Assembly (NCBI RefSeq): GCF_949987535.1
Contig: NC_080069.1
Span: 47,853,269 to 47,917,268, forward strand
Direction of reading: 5' to 3'
Origin: Balaenoptera acutorostrata
Lineage: Eukaryota; Chordata; Mammalia; Artiodactyla; Balaenopteridae
Length of the DNA stretch: 64,000 bases
The position numbers were made by a program, and so were the translations under genes. The notes under the pieces are model-generated. The model had not been told where the DNA came from, did no database searches, and saw only the letters and a program-made list of their open reading frames with translations. Of the stretch, positions 47,817-58,439 are shown one piece after another. The stretch's first letter is position 1. Each line of letters starts with the position of its first letter.

Positions 47817-47831
47817 AGAGGATATGCATTG

Positions 47832-48011
47832 TTGGGGACTTCCCTGGTGGTCCAGTGGTTAGGGTACTGTGCTTCCACTCCAGGGGCGCAGGTTTGATCC
47901 CTGGTCGGGGAACTAAGACCCGCATGCCTAGCGGCTCGGCCAAAAAATAAAATTAAAAAATTAAAAAAAAACAATAATAAAATAAAGAAAAAAGAATGAA
48001 ATAAAAAAAAA
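47832..48011 (+). mobile_element. Short tRNA-derived SINE (CHR-related, monomer only)
   Basis: A tRNA-like unit of about 110 bp (GGGGACTTCCCTGGTGGTCC head, B-box-like GGTTTGATCCC near 47892) directly followed by a long A-rich tail with interruptions. It lacks the tRNA-unrelated body of the CHR-2-like copies. A 15-bp target duplication AGAGRATATGCATTG is at 47817-47831 and 48012-48026, with one mismatch. Confidence 0.9.
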
Positions 48012-48026
48012 AGAGAATATGCATTG

Positions 48027-48685
48027 CTTAAAACAGTTCCCATAGTGTTGCTCAGAGGGTAGATGACAGTTGTAGACCTAGGTGGGTAAGGGTAAATCCC
48101 ACAACACCACATTGTATTGGTTAAGTAATGGTCTTTATGAGGGCAATTTACAAACCAGAGCCAGTAGGAAAAGGCACAAGTACCATATCCTCTCATCCTT
48201 TCAGGCAGAACCATTGAGACTGAAGTGAAGTTGCTGCAGCCACCAGTGGTTTACTCTCGGAGGAAGTTTTGTGATCCATCTGCTTTAAAGGGCAAACGTG
48301 TGAGCATTGTAATCTGGCGCCCGGGGCAAAAGGTGACCTGGGTTCCAGAAAGCTGGGGTTTGGATGCCGGATTGTATAGGAGCTGCCTGAGAAAGTCCAT
48401 AAACCCAGAGAGTTTGAGGTTCTCAGGAGATTGTAGTCTCTTCTGCCTTGAGAAGGTGGCCGCTGTTGTGTGGGAAGCTGAGTTCAGTTGCAGCTCCCCC
48501 CAAACTAGAGAGGAAGTTAGAGATCCTAGCTAGCTGCTTATCTGAGCAAACCAGAATGCTACCAGAATTATCTATATGGATAACAGCATCAAAATGGGCT
48601 AATTGGAGAGCAGCCTCATACAGAACAGAGGATCTCAATGAACAAATTAACAAATATTTAAAGAATGCTAACTATAGACTGGGCT
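48027..48685. other. Unassigned sequence with a 102-codon frame
   Basis: A plus-strand frame at 48225-48533 (102 codons) has no recognised domain, no clear splice context and no named homologue that I can recall. The stretch is somewhat more GC-rich than its surroundings and might be a decayed LTR. Not called as a gene. Confidence 0.35.
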
Positions 48686-48689
48686 TTAT

Positions 48690-48810
48690 ATTCCTTCATT
48701 TAGTTTTTAAAAGACTGCATTTTACAGATGGGGAAACAGCTGTTTTAGAGAGGTTAAGTGGCACCCCAGAGTTTGAATACAAAAACTGATGTGTTCTATG
48801 TTGTACAATC
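48690..48810 (+). mobile_element. MIR fragment
   Basis: 'cattttacagatggggaaacagctgttttagagaggttaagtgg' is a clear MIR core; the flanks are worn. Confidence 0.72.
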
Positions 48811-49213
48811 CTGGCTTCCAAACTAGTGAGCTTTCTGATATAAAAGTCTCCTTCCATATCTGTGAAATTGTAGGAGTTCAAAGAGATGGAGCTCTGAGAA
48901 GAATTCAGGGGTAGTTGTAAAAATGGAATTAATTAAAAAAAGAACTCTGAGAAGGATCAAAGTCATACTATCAAAATGGAGATCTGAGCCATATATACTA
49001 TGCTAAGTTTGTTTTAAATTAGGGGAAAAAATGGAACTCTAATTTAAATGCATATGTCTGTGTTGGCTGGAGATTCCCCAAACATTCACAAGAACATGAT
49101 CAACACTCATAAGATTTACAGAGATTTTAAAGAAACTGGTTAAAGCTAAATAAAGTCACCTTAGAAATCATTATCACCATCATTGGATTTATACTCTATT
49201 ATAAATGCAAGCT
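48811..49213. other. Unassigned sequence
   Basis: No gene or named repeat recognised. Confidence 0.45.
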
Positions 49214-49214
49214 A

Positions 49215-49392
49215 TAAATCACAGGAAGCTCAGCTCGATGCTCTGTGACAACCTAGATGGGTGGGATTGGGGGCTGGGGTGGGAGGGAGGTCCAAGAGGG
49301 AGGGGATATAGGTATACACATAGCTGATTCACTTCATTGTACAGCAGAAACTAACACAACACTGTAAAGCAATTATACTCCAATTTAAAAAA
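49215..49392 (+). mobile_element. L1 3' UTR fragment
   Basis: Shares order and wording with the 3' UTRs of the two young L1 copies: 'agctcagctcgatgctctgtgac', a G-rich block (about 49259-49305), 'tagctgattcacttcattgtacagcag' and 'gtaaagcaattatactccaat' followed by an A-tail. A strongly 5'-truncated insertion (about 180 bp); the target duplication is not clear. Confidence 0.85.
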
Positions 49393-49419
49393 AATCATTA
49401 TTATAACTACAGTTGTTAA

Positions 49420-49560
49420 ATCACTTTATGGTTTGTACATGCCTTATCTCACCTCTGGGATAGTTAAACTTTTTTTTTTTCTTTAAGGGATGAGAAAACT
49501 AAAGTTTAGAGCGTTTAGGTGATTTGTCCAATATACTGAGAGCCAGAATAGAAGCCAAGA
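49420..49560 (+). mobile_element. MIR fragment
   Basis: 'catgccttatctcacctctggg', 'gggatgagaaaactaaagtttagagcg' and 'gagccagaatagaagcc' are in MIR order, interrupted by a T-tract near 49470. Confidence 0.6.
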
Positions 49561-49823
49561 GAGTTTGTCCCCACATGTGTAGCTCATTTTCAGAAATCAC
49601 AAACAACTTTGGCAATGTTGTTTCATGCAGCCTAGGACATGTCTAAAATGTTTGGGAAAGCAGTTTTTTTATATTCCAGTTATATGATGGATAAAGTGAT
49701 TTCAAGGTCATATTATGTGTCCAAATGAGTTACATACTTGAAAATGTATACTTATTATACACAGTATTCTAGTTCTTGTCATTATGGTTCTTACTCCATT
49801 CTTATTAAGAATATATTAGAACT

Positions 49824-50146
49824 TGGGCTTCCCTGGTGACGCAGTGGTTGAGAATCTGCCTGCCAATGCAGGGGACACGGGTTCGAGCCCTGGTCTGGGA
49901 AGATCCCACATGCCGCGGAGCAACTAGGCCCGTGAGCCACAATTACTGAGCCTGCGCGTCTGGAGCCTGTGCTCCGCAACAAGAGAGGCCGCGACAGTGA
50001 GAGGCCCGCGCACCGCGATGAAGAGTGGCCCCCGCTTGCCGCAACTAGAGAAAGCCCTCGCACAGAAACGAAGACCCAACACAGCCACAAATAAATAAAT
50101 AAATAAATAATAATTAAAAATGAATAGCTGCTTATAAAAAATATAT
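49824..50146 (+). mobile_element. CHR-2-like SINE with short extra 3' sequence
   Basis: Full-length plus-strand copy, GGGCTTCCCTGGTGACGCAG head, B-box-like GGGTTCGAGCCC near 49880 and (AAAT)n tail to about 50110. After the tail comes a non-tail segment (TGAATAGCTGCTTAT, 50121-50135) and a second A-run. A 13-bp target duplication ATATATTAGAACT is at 49811-49823 and 50147-50159. Confidence 0.94.
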
Positions 50147-50159
50147 ATATATTAGAACT

Positions 50160-50588
50160 AAATCTGCCTTTTATACTCCTGATAATCAAGACATTTCAAA
50201 GCCATTTTTAAAGTACTGACTTAGATGATTGTCAAGGTCTATGAGGTTGCTATTCTGGCCAGAAATAGCTGTGAGCAGTAGAACTTTATTGCAGAGGTAT
50301 AGGAGAGATATGTAGAAATATTAAGATGATGTCCTTCTCCATTTTCCTCTGTTGGAAAGGATTTGTGGATCTTAAACTCTAAGTAGCTGATAATACAAAG
50401 GGAAAGTTTTAGTTTAGCATCACCCAGAGGCCATGGTGACATCTTCAGTGAAATAGCACCATTTCTGCCTTCCTGTAAAAGGCCCCTTTCTCACGCTTGG
50501 CAGAGAACCAGAAAACATTCATGGATTTAGACTGGCAGAGAAGGATCAGTAACTTGTACTGACATCATGATTGTAAAAGCCACTCATT
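50160..50588. other. Unassigned sequence
   Basis: No gene or named repeat recognised. Confidence 0.45.
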
Positions 50589-50589
50589 T

Positions 50590-50815
50590 TTATAACTTTG
50601 TATAAAAGCTCATTCATAAACCGTTTATCGTGTTTTGTTTCTTTTAATCCATACATTAATCCTGCAAGGAAAATGTTGTCCCATGTATTATTTAGAAGGA
50701 ACAACAAAGACCCAGAGATGTTAAGTGATTTGCTCAAGGCCACAGAGCTAGTAAATGAAAAACGTTTGGGATCAATTTGTGTCTCCTGAGCCTACAGGCT
50801 TTGTTCTTTGTACTA
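50590..50815 (+). mobile_element. MIR element
   Basis: 'ttttaatccatacattaatcctgcaagg', 'gacccagagatgttaagtgatttgctcaaggccacagagctagtaaatg' and 'cctgagcctacaggctttg' match MIR closely. Confidence 0.82.
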
Positions 50816-51176
50816 TTCTATTCTGGTTCATAATTAATAATTTATTTGTACTTAAAAGTACTTTAACATATTTAAAATATCAGCATAAGGTTTAACATTC
50901 TGTGGTTTATTGTACTGAAGAGCACAGAAGTCCGTTTGATATGACTACATGATTTGCCTTAAATAATTTACAGTATTTGTTTTGTTGTTAAAATTCTAGG
51001 GATATTTCTAATGACATTTTTCCAGTCTTCTTAAAGACTCAGAATTAATGTTTATACTTGCCACTAATATAGATTTAATGTTATAGACTATGTATCAAAA
51101 CAATTCTCTTTGTACTAAAACAACTGCCTATTAAAAATAAATAGATGACAGGCTTAGAACACGAATCTCTGTTTTG
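50816..51176. other. Unassigned sequence
   Basis: No gene or named repeat recognised. Confidence 0.45.
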
Positions 51177-51177
51177 T

Positions 51178-51355
51178 AATGATGTTCCCAAACTTTGCAA
51201 ATGATAGCAATCACCTGGAGTGCTCATTAAACATAGAGCTTCTCTAGGACCCTGTCCTATAGATTTGGATTTGAATGGGGCTCCAGAATTTATGTTTCTA
51301 CCAAGTACCTTCAGGAATTCTTCTCATCATGGAATTTTGGGAAACACTATGCCGT
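51178..51355 (+). mobile_element. MER5-like hAT MITE
   Basis: Starts with 'gttcccaaactttgcaaatg', then 'gcaatcacctggagtgctcattaaa', 'gggctccagaatttatgtttctacc', and ends with 'ttttgggaaacactat'. This is the inverted-terminal layout of a MER5-type element, diverged. Confidence 0.65.
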
Positions 51356-51394
51356 ATCAATTTTGGAATGATTTCTATTCACAGAAAAGCTACA

Positions 51395-51615
51395 ATTTTA
51401 GCATCAGACACATCTGTATTCCAGCCCAAGCTCTAACACTTACCAGATGAGTGACTTTTGGCAAGATGTTTATATAGATGAACAATTTCTTCATTTGTAA
51501 AGTGTGAATAATAACACCCTCTTGGAAGAATGGAGAATTAAATGAAGGAAGCACCTAGTATAACATTCAGTAAAGTAATACACAGCAGATACTTAGTCAA
51601 TACTTGTTTCTTTTC
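51395..51615 (-). mobile_element. MIR element
   Basis: Reverse-complement MIR: 'agcatcagacacatctgtattcc', 'aagctctaacacttaccagatgagtgacttttggcaag', 'tttcttcatttgtaaagtgtgaataataacacc' and 'acacagcagatacttagtcaatact'. Confidence 0.82.
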
Positions 51616-51705
51616 CTTCCTCGTAGTGTATTAGAATAGTTGGGAAATACTCTGAAAGGAAATATAGGCACCTAGCTTCAGTAGAGAACATTTCATTAAA
51701 ATATA

Positions 51706-51731
51706 ATGCATGCACACACGTGCGTGTGTGT
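51706..51731. repeat. Strictly alternating purine-pyrimidine tract
   Basis: Twenty-six bases alternate purine and pyrimidine without a break (ATGCATGCACACACGTGCGT and onward), mainly CA/TG with a central ACGTGCGT. This sequence type can adopt Z-form DNA. Confidence 0.9.
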
Positions 51732-51874
51732 TGTATGATCTTGTTTAATAAAAGTTAAAGTGGGAAAGATCAAAATTTGTACAAAATTTATTTGTGCAAA
51801 GAAATTATTAGAGTGCCAAAATGTTTTGCTCTTGAATTTTACTCTCAAATAGTACTAATTTCTCTTGTACAGAA

Positions 51875-52090
51875 TGTTTATTAAGTGCTAGGTGTTATAC
51901 ACTCATTATCTTTTAAACTCAGATGACACCCCCATGAAGTGTTCTTTTCCTTACTTGCCTGTATATATGCCAGGGCACAGAGAGGCAAAGTTAATTGCAA
52001 AGTTTACTTACTAGTGACACAGCCAGGATTTGAACTTTGCTCTCTTTGATTCAAAAGCAAGTGCTCCTAACCTGTAAGATGTTCTCTTTC
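51875..52090 (+). mobile_element. MIR element
   Basis: 'tgtttattaagtgctaggtgttatac', 'cagggcacagagaggcaaagttaa' and 'gtgacacagccaggatttgaac' are in MIR order. Confidence 0.8.
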
Positions 52091-52752
52091 CAGTGTCCTT
52101 ATCCCCTTTCCATTCCTGACCCTAAATTTACTTTCTTATTTAGGGTTAATTAAATACAAAGAGCAATAAAGAAATCGAAAGCTTCCCCCATGGCCCCTCC
52201 GTCCTCAGGTATGTTGTAGCATATTCTTGGAGTTGTAAGCAGCTCGGGCTTAATTGCCGCGTTCCATACTAGCTGCTCTGATTTAGGGCGCGATCTTTCG
52301 CTGAGGACTGGCTCTGAAGAGAGGAGCGCATTTGTCTCCTTGATTATGCCTTCACATTTTGCAGCCTTGTCTTATCACTGTTCTTTTCTCAGTGAGGAGG
52401 TAAGAGCTGGATGAATGGAATACCTTTCTCTGAAGATTAAATGAAAAGATACTGTTCTATTTTAAGTCAAGAGAAGATTTTAGAGAAGCCCTGAGGTGCT
52501 AAGCAACACTGTAGTTCCAGATCAAGGGCACCTTGCTCCCCGAGTTACTTCTCCCAGGGTTACTCCTACAATGCAAGTGTAGGCCTATAAGGACTTCCCC
52601 AAATCCCTCCCAAATTGTTCACCTGGAGCTTTGTGTGAGTCATCTTCTTTCGAGCTAAGGGACAAGAAAGCTTTCCAGATGATTGTACCGTGAGACATCA
52701 GGAGTCTCCGGATCAGAGCCTCTCTTTCCCACTGATACTCTGTATGACCTGG
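52091..52752. other. Unassigned, CpG-containing sequence
   Basis: No repeat named. Several CpGs cluster at 52254-52330, unusual for this AT-rich window. A pyrimidine tract ending CTCAG (52381-52392) precedes GTAAGAG by 7 nt; see findings. No coding frame of note. Confidence 0.35.
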
Positions 52753-52754
52753 AA

Positions 52755-52960
52755 GTGTTAACAATGTATCGCATTCACTGGGTACCTACTGTATGCCAGA
52801 CACAGTGACCTTTCCCAGGGAGAATTATCATCTCCATGTTATACAGAAGTAAAATGAGGCCAAAGAGGTTGAATGACTTGCCCTCACAGAGAGGCAGACA
52901 ATGGGAGAGCCAGAATGCAAAATTAGGCTCTCATACTCCCAAGTCATCACTCTCTTCATG
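52755..52960 (+). mobile_element. MIR element
   Basis: 'cattcactgggtacctactgtatgccagacac', 'tgaggccaaagaggttgaatgacttgcc' and 'agagccagaatgcaaaattagg' match MIR. Confidence 0.8.
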
Positions 52961-53758
52961 ATAAAGTCCGGACAAGCCCTGGTACCTCACATATAAGACG
53001 AGGAGGGATGGGAACCTGTGCAGAGTTAGGGACCAAACTTCCTCTCAGCCTCATGAATCGTGCAACTTGATAATTACGGAAAAGTGACTGTCAAATTACT
53101 TACTCTTGAATATATTCCAGGGGTTTTTAAAAACAACGCAGATATTCTATGGAGAGTATTTCGCAGAGAAGTTTTCATACTATATTTCTTCTGTGGAAAA
53201 CACACGCCTATCACTTATGAACATGTAGAAGGCAGCAAAATAGTGTGCCTGTGTGTGTGGCATGGGCGGTCGTGGGGAGTATCAGATGTTCTGTTGGCAG
53301 CACAACCTTTGTCATCTGCCTCCAGGTTTCTGAATGAACTACTACAGACTTACCTCCCTTGGGGTGTTCCACTCGATCAAAAATTAATTGTGTGTGGTCT
53401 TTGGGAGAAGGGTTACAGCTGGTTTTGGGAAAATTACCAAGAAAAGTGGTGTAAAGGGCCATTCTACCTGCATTTGTTACTCTAGTCAGTCTCCTGCCTT
53501 GATGCCACCAAGAGCCCAATACTTACGTAGTATTTCAGACTGTTCAAACTGAGTCTCAGTATTATTATTTTTAAAATGGATTTAACAACATCTGTCTTAT
53601 GACTCACTGTGGGATTATATGAAGTATCTCTGGCCAATTTACTATATGCTCCAATGTGTGTTATTTAGCCTGATGAATAAATACAATACTATTTAATGAT
53701 TATCCTTTCTTGAATGTAAATTGTAACATGAGTTTTACACTATTTAAGTAAGTTTCAC
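52961..53758. other. Unassigned sequence with a 141-codon frame
   Basis: The longest frame outside recognised repeats is 53060-53485 (141 codons, plus). It has no recognised domain, no poly-residue bias and no visible promoter or splice context. A frame on the other strand overlaps it. I treat it as incidental. Confidence 0.35.
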
Positions 53759-53759
53759 T

Positions 53760-54420
53760 GTGTGGAGGAGAGCTAATACGTTCCATGGATACTGACAAAG
53801 GAAAACAGACTACTGAGTCAGAGAAACAAAGGACTTTATTATTCATGGCAAAATCATGACAAGAGTATTATCATAAGTTTACTGGTTCCCCAAGCTCCAA
53901 TCTTACAAGGTGATGTGGAGACCAGGTGGAACATGCACATACAATGGGATCTTTTCTAGAAGAAAAGAATCCTGAGTTTAGATAATCCATCACTTTTTTT
54001 TTTTTTAATACTAGCATTATGTAACCAGCGAGACACCAATATGTCTGACTCCAAATCTGTTGTTTTTCTCACTATGAATCATTGATTTTCCAATTTGGAA
54101 AGTGACCCAATAGGGAAAGTGACCAGGTTGGCAACTGGTGAAGCAGTTCTGATGATGACTGCTACAGCCAGCCAGGACATCACAGCCTGTTGCATGGGGA
54201 ACCAGAACAGGAAGATAATGTATTCCCGGCACAGTTCCTCTTCCGGACTGCGATTTCCCTTCCCACCGCAGTTTGGTTTAGAACTGCTGAGAGGGAAGTC
54301 AGATCTTGGCTTACTCTACCTGGTTCCTTCATCTACAGAAAATGGGACTGTTCTTAGACAACAGATGAAAAAGGAAAGTATTACTGTGAGCTCCCACAAC
54401 TGCCAGCCCCTCTCTTGACA
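53760..54420 (-). mobile_element. Possible LTR or LTR-like repeat
   Basis: On the minus strand the sequence reads toward AATAATAAAGTCCTTTG near 53840, an AATAAA-type polyadenylation context followed by a T/C-rich stretch, as at the R/U5 boundary of an LTR. The upstream part has mixed composition and a T-tract near 53995. I recall similar dispersed mammalian sequences, but I cannot name the family or find a target duplication. Confidence 0.35.
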
Positions 54421-54499
54421 AGGCAGGAAAGTCGAAGTTCTACAGATTTCAGAGCGAAAAAGTCAATGCCAGAAAAATGAAAACAATATTTGTACTTTG

Positions 54500-54610
54500 A
54501 AGTCAGGTAGCCCAAATAGATAATTCCGTTCTCTAATCTTCAGTTTGTTCCTTAATATAAAGAGAGAGTTAAGCTTAATGAGTTCTATGTTTCTTCTGAT
54601 TTTTGGTTCC
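54500..54610 (-). mobile_element. MIR fragment
   Basis: 'agtcaggtagcccaaat', 'aatcttcagtttgttccttaatataaagag' is reverse-complement MIR with losses. Confidence 0.5.
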
Positions 54611-57000
54611 CATTAGAACAGCTTCCCATTTCTCCTAGTTGCTTTTCCTTTCCTTTCTCGTCACATAATCCTAGAAATATTTAGTTTGACTGTGTGAGGA
54701 CAATACTAATTATAGTAATTTATGTGAACCCTTTAGCAGTTATGACTAATCACTGTGCAACACAATAATGATTATGCATATCATTAAATATGCATCAGAT
54801 TAGTTTGGTTGTGAGTTTTATTTGATTACAACACTAAACTCTTCACATATTCATTCTTTAGAGTCTGATACTCAATGTAATATGGTAATATGCTCACAAA
54901 TTTTAAACTGTTGTGGTAGAGTCCTTTCTTTCTGTATAATCAATGGCCTGGAACCAATCAGTTACCTCCTTGAAGTGGTTTCTTTATTTTTAAGATAAAC
55001 ATCTCTACTACGACATAGGCTCCTTAAAATGTCTGTCTTGCAGTAGTAATTATCTTTAGGTTCCCTATCACATCTTCATTTTTCCTGCTGTATTTTACTT
55101 TTGTATCTTTTGATTAATGGACAGAATTTTATTTAAAAAGACAAACTCAAAAATTAAAACATGTCTATGTTTCCAGAAAGGAAAATGTAGAAATTAATAT
55201 TCATTAGGTATTTTTAAAATAAATTTTGATTAAACTCTTTAATTAACTGGTTAAAATTTGGTAAAGTAAACCCAATAAATCATAACTTGATAAACAAATG
55301 GGGCTCATTCAATTTAACTCATAAATAAAGAAGTATAGTTTTCTGTGGGCACCTATAGAAGTAAGCATGTAAACTGAGGTTTCTAAAATAAAATCCCTAA
55401 AATCCCAGACTCATTACTTTATATAGAGTTCCAATATTGATTTCCAAGTCAAAATAAACATTCATAAAATAAACTCATGGGAAGGCATATGGGACTAGAA
55501 TACTGGAGATGTTTTTATTCATAGAATATAAAGACTCTGGTATGAGAGGATAAAGGAACATTTTCCAAAAGGGGAAGATTTCCCTAACAGATATTTGTTG
55601 CGATCTCTGTTGCATGTAGGAGGCTTTGAGATTAGAAACCTGACAAGAGCAGGAGATCATGTTGAGGAGTAGGAAATAAAGCCCTTAGGATGAAGTAAGA
55701 GAGACTATATGATGCAAGGCTTAGAAGTCAAATTGGATTTGTGATCAAAAGGCCAGAAATTAGTCATTACACTTAACATTATTTTTTGAGTGTGACTTTT
55801 AGTACATAAGCTAGAAATAGGCAAAGATGAGACATTTCACAATTATAACAAAAATATGATTTGAGAATGACTACATATCAAAAAACTTGCATTTTTAAAA
55901 AAATTTGCAACTACTGTATGCTAGATAATTACTTACACCTAGTTCTCTATCAATCTCTGTTTCAATTTATTGTTAATCTTCTAGTGTTTTACATTGTTAT
56001 TTTTGACAATTTCATCTATACTTCTGCTAAATGTTTGGAGGAGGCTTTTTTGGAAGAATATAATTAGACATATGTTGTCCTAATGAGTCCATAAAATTAC
56101 CCAATTTTCTTCAGCATTCAGTCTAAGAACAACAACAACAAACCCTTTAGGAACCTCGTAAGCAAATTTGATACTATTCATAGAAAAGAGAATCTGATTA
56201 GTCTGTGAAAATCCCGGGTTATTAAGAACAATGCATTCAGGATAGCAATCTAGTGAACTAATGAAAAACATTTGGATGTGCTTACCCCCCTAAACAAAAC
56301 CAGTACTTTAGTAATGAATCATTTTATAACAATGGTTAGTGGTTTTGATATATGTCTTTTTTTTTCTTGCAGTATCTTATTTAACAACATGGATTCGTTC
56401 TCAATAAGGAGAGGTTGTTGGTTGAAAAATTCTAATTTGCAGAAATTATCTTAATAAAATGAGTCTCTGTGGATGATCATTTTCATCATTGTAATGTGCT
56501 CACTTTCCACAATATGCACAGCGCAATCAAATGCAGGCTGTGATAAACACATAAACAAGTGGCATCTGCAGGAAAACTGGAACTGAACCAAAGAGTGTGT
56601 CATTTATTAGTGTCCTTAAACATCTATATTCTGTTCTTTCCTTGGACTAGCACTGGAGATATCATCAAGATGTTTAGAGTTGTGTCAGAAATTAGTGGAG
56701 AGAGTTCCAAGAACCCTGGCATCACCATCGAGACAAACTAAGCATTTAATTACTCTGTTAAAATTGCAGAGAATGACTGTTCTTTCCTTCTGTGATATAA
56801 CTACCTGCCCGTGACTATTAAGCGTAAAGTATTGGATATTTATAACTTCCTACCTTTCAGAATAAAAGCAGCTGCATTACTGACACAGGGTTTTCTTTCA
56901 TGTTTATATCTTGTGGTTAAATCCCATATCAAATTTTCTTCCTATAAAGTTGTCTGCAAATGTTTTATTAAGACACAGAATCAACCTTCATCCAATAAAA
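54611..57000. other. Unassigned sequence
   Basis: About 2.4 kb of AT-rich sequence with no named repeat. Short frames of 60-70 codons have no protein features. Confidence 0.4.
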
Positions 57001-57002
57001 AT

Positions 57003-57245
57003 ATAATAATAGGTATTTTTTAGGGGTTACTATGTGTCAGGCACTTTGCTACGTGCTTGACATATAGAAGCTCAATTTAATCCTTATCACAACCCTCAGG
57101 TAGATATGATTGTCTTCATTATACAAAGGGGAAAAGTAAGGCACAGAAAAAGGTTAAAGAATTTTCCCAGGTTACAGAACTAATAAGTGTTTAGACCAAG
57201 AGTCAAACACGGGCTGGTGGACTTCAGAGCCCACTTTCATAATGA
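57003..57245 (+). mobile_element. MIR element
   Basis: 'ttactatgtgtcaggcactttgctacgtgcttgac', 'cacaaccctcaggtagatatgattg', 'gtaaggcacagaaaaaggttaaag' and 'gagtcaaacacgggctgg' give a nearly full-length MIR. Confidence 0.85.
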
Positions 57246-57500
57246 TCTCATTATTGCTACCATTTATCTGTGCTTAATACACGTCAGGGACTGTGCTGGG
57301 TACTTTATGTTATTTCATTGATCTTACTTCAAAGAAGTGGGGTAGGTAATATCATTGTCCTTATTTTATAAACATAAAAGCTGAGGCTCATAGAGGTTCA
57401 ATAACTGGCCTTGGGTCACATACATAACACTTGAGAAAGCTGAGATTTGAACTGAGGTTTTCATTCTCCAAAGGCTGAGTTCTTAACAACTATATTATTA
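57246..57500 (+). mobile_element. MIR element (second, adjacent)
   Basis: 'accatttatctgtgcttaatacacgtcagggactgtgctggg', 'agctgaggctcatagaggttcaataactggcc' and 'gagatttgaactgagg' form another nearly full-length MIR in the same orientation, directly after the first. Confidence 0.85.
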
Positions 57501-58018
57501 TTCTATCATATGTATTCTTTACTCTTTAAAAAAACATCAACCACTTTAAGAAACGTCGTTACCAATTCAATATAAATTCTCAAACTCATCCAAAAAACAG
57601 GGTTCTCTTCCCCGAATCTAAATGCGCTCCAAAGGAACTTGCTTATGGTGCCTTCTAGGGATAACATTTCTCAAACATTATATAGCATGTCAAATCAAGA
57701 GATTGTTTAAACTAAGTAGATTAACAAATAGATTTTACCTTTTTAAAGAATGGCTTTACCTAAGGGAGAGCTATAAAATGCAAATGAAAAGTCCTAAAAT
57801 GTGTTGCTTATTTCATTTAGCCTGCTTATGAAATAGCAGGAAAATGTATATGTTTAATTTTATAGGTGGATGGAATTGTCAAATTCTTCTTTAAAATAGT
57901 TATCAGTTAGCTAAACTCAATATGCCCACCTATAATTTACTCTCAGCAAAATCTTAGAGCAAGATTCTACTATCGATCATCAATAATGTTGTCCTAAATG
58001 GCATTCTGGTTTGGTTTC
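57501..58018. other. Unassigned sequence
   Basis: No gene or named repeat recognised. Confidence 0.45.
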
Positions 58019-58031
58019 TTTGTAACTTCTT

Positions 58032-58381
58032 TTCTTTTTTTTTTTTTTTTTTAAAGGAAGCTAATCCTGCCATTCACTCTTTTTTTTTTTTTTTTAATTT
58101 TATTTATTTATTTATGGCTGTGTTGGGTCTTCGTTTCTGTGCGAGGGCTTCCTCTAGTTGCGGCAAGCGGGGGCCACTCTTCATCGCGGTGCGCGGGCCT
58201 CTCACTATCGCGGCCTCTCTTGTTGCGGAGCACAGGCTCCAGACACGCAGGCTCAGTAGTTGTGGCTCACGGGCTTAGTTGCTCCGCGGCATGTGGGATC
58301 TTCCCAGGCCAGGGCTCGAACCCGTGTCCCCTGCATTGGCAGGCAGATTCTCAAACACTGCGCCACCAGGGAAGCCCCCTG
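58032..58381 (-). mobile_element. CHR-2-like SINE with a probable 3' transduction
   Basis: Full-length minus-strand SINE body from about 58096 to 58377, with GGGCTCGAACCCGTG near 58313 and the head ending CCACCAGGGAAGCCC. Left of its first T-tract (58080-58095) lies 27 nt of unique sequence (58053-58079), then a second T-tract (about 58035-58052). The 13-bp target duplication TTTGTAACTTCTT is at 58019-58031 and 58382-58394, outside both tracts, so all of it inserted together. About 4 extra bases at the 5' end (58378-58381) are not SINE consensus. Confidence 0.93.
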
Positions 58382-58439
58382 TTTGTAACTTCTTGATCTT
58401 AGGTTTAACAGAGAATTCAAGAGGCAATTTTGATAGTGT

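Noticed and set aside
48225..48533. 102-codon frame and, at about 48317, a TGGCGCCCGGGG string resembling a retroviral primer-binding site
   Set aside because: Only about 9 bases fit a tRNA-Lys primer site, no LTR ends just upstream and no gag follows. Judged a coincidence.
53060..53485. 141-codon open frame, plus strand
   Set aside because: No recognised domain, no splice or promoter context, overlapping frame on the other strand. In 64 kb of both strands a frame of this length can occur by chance.
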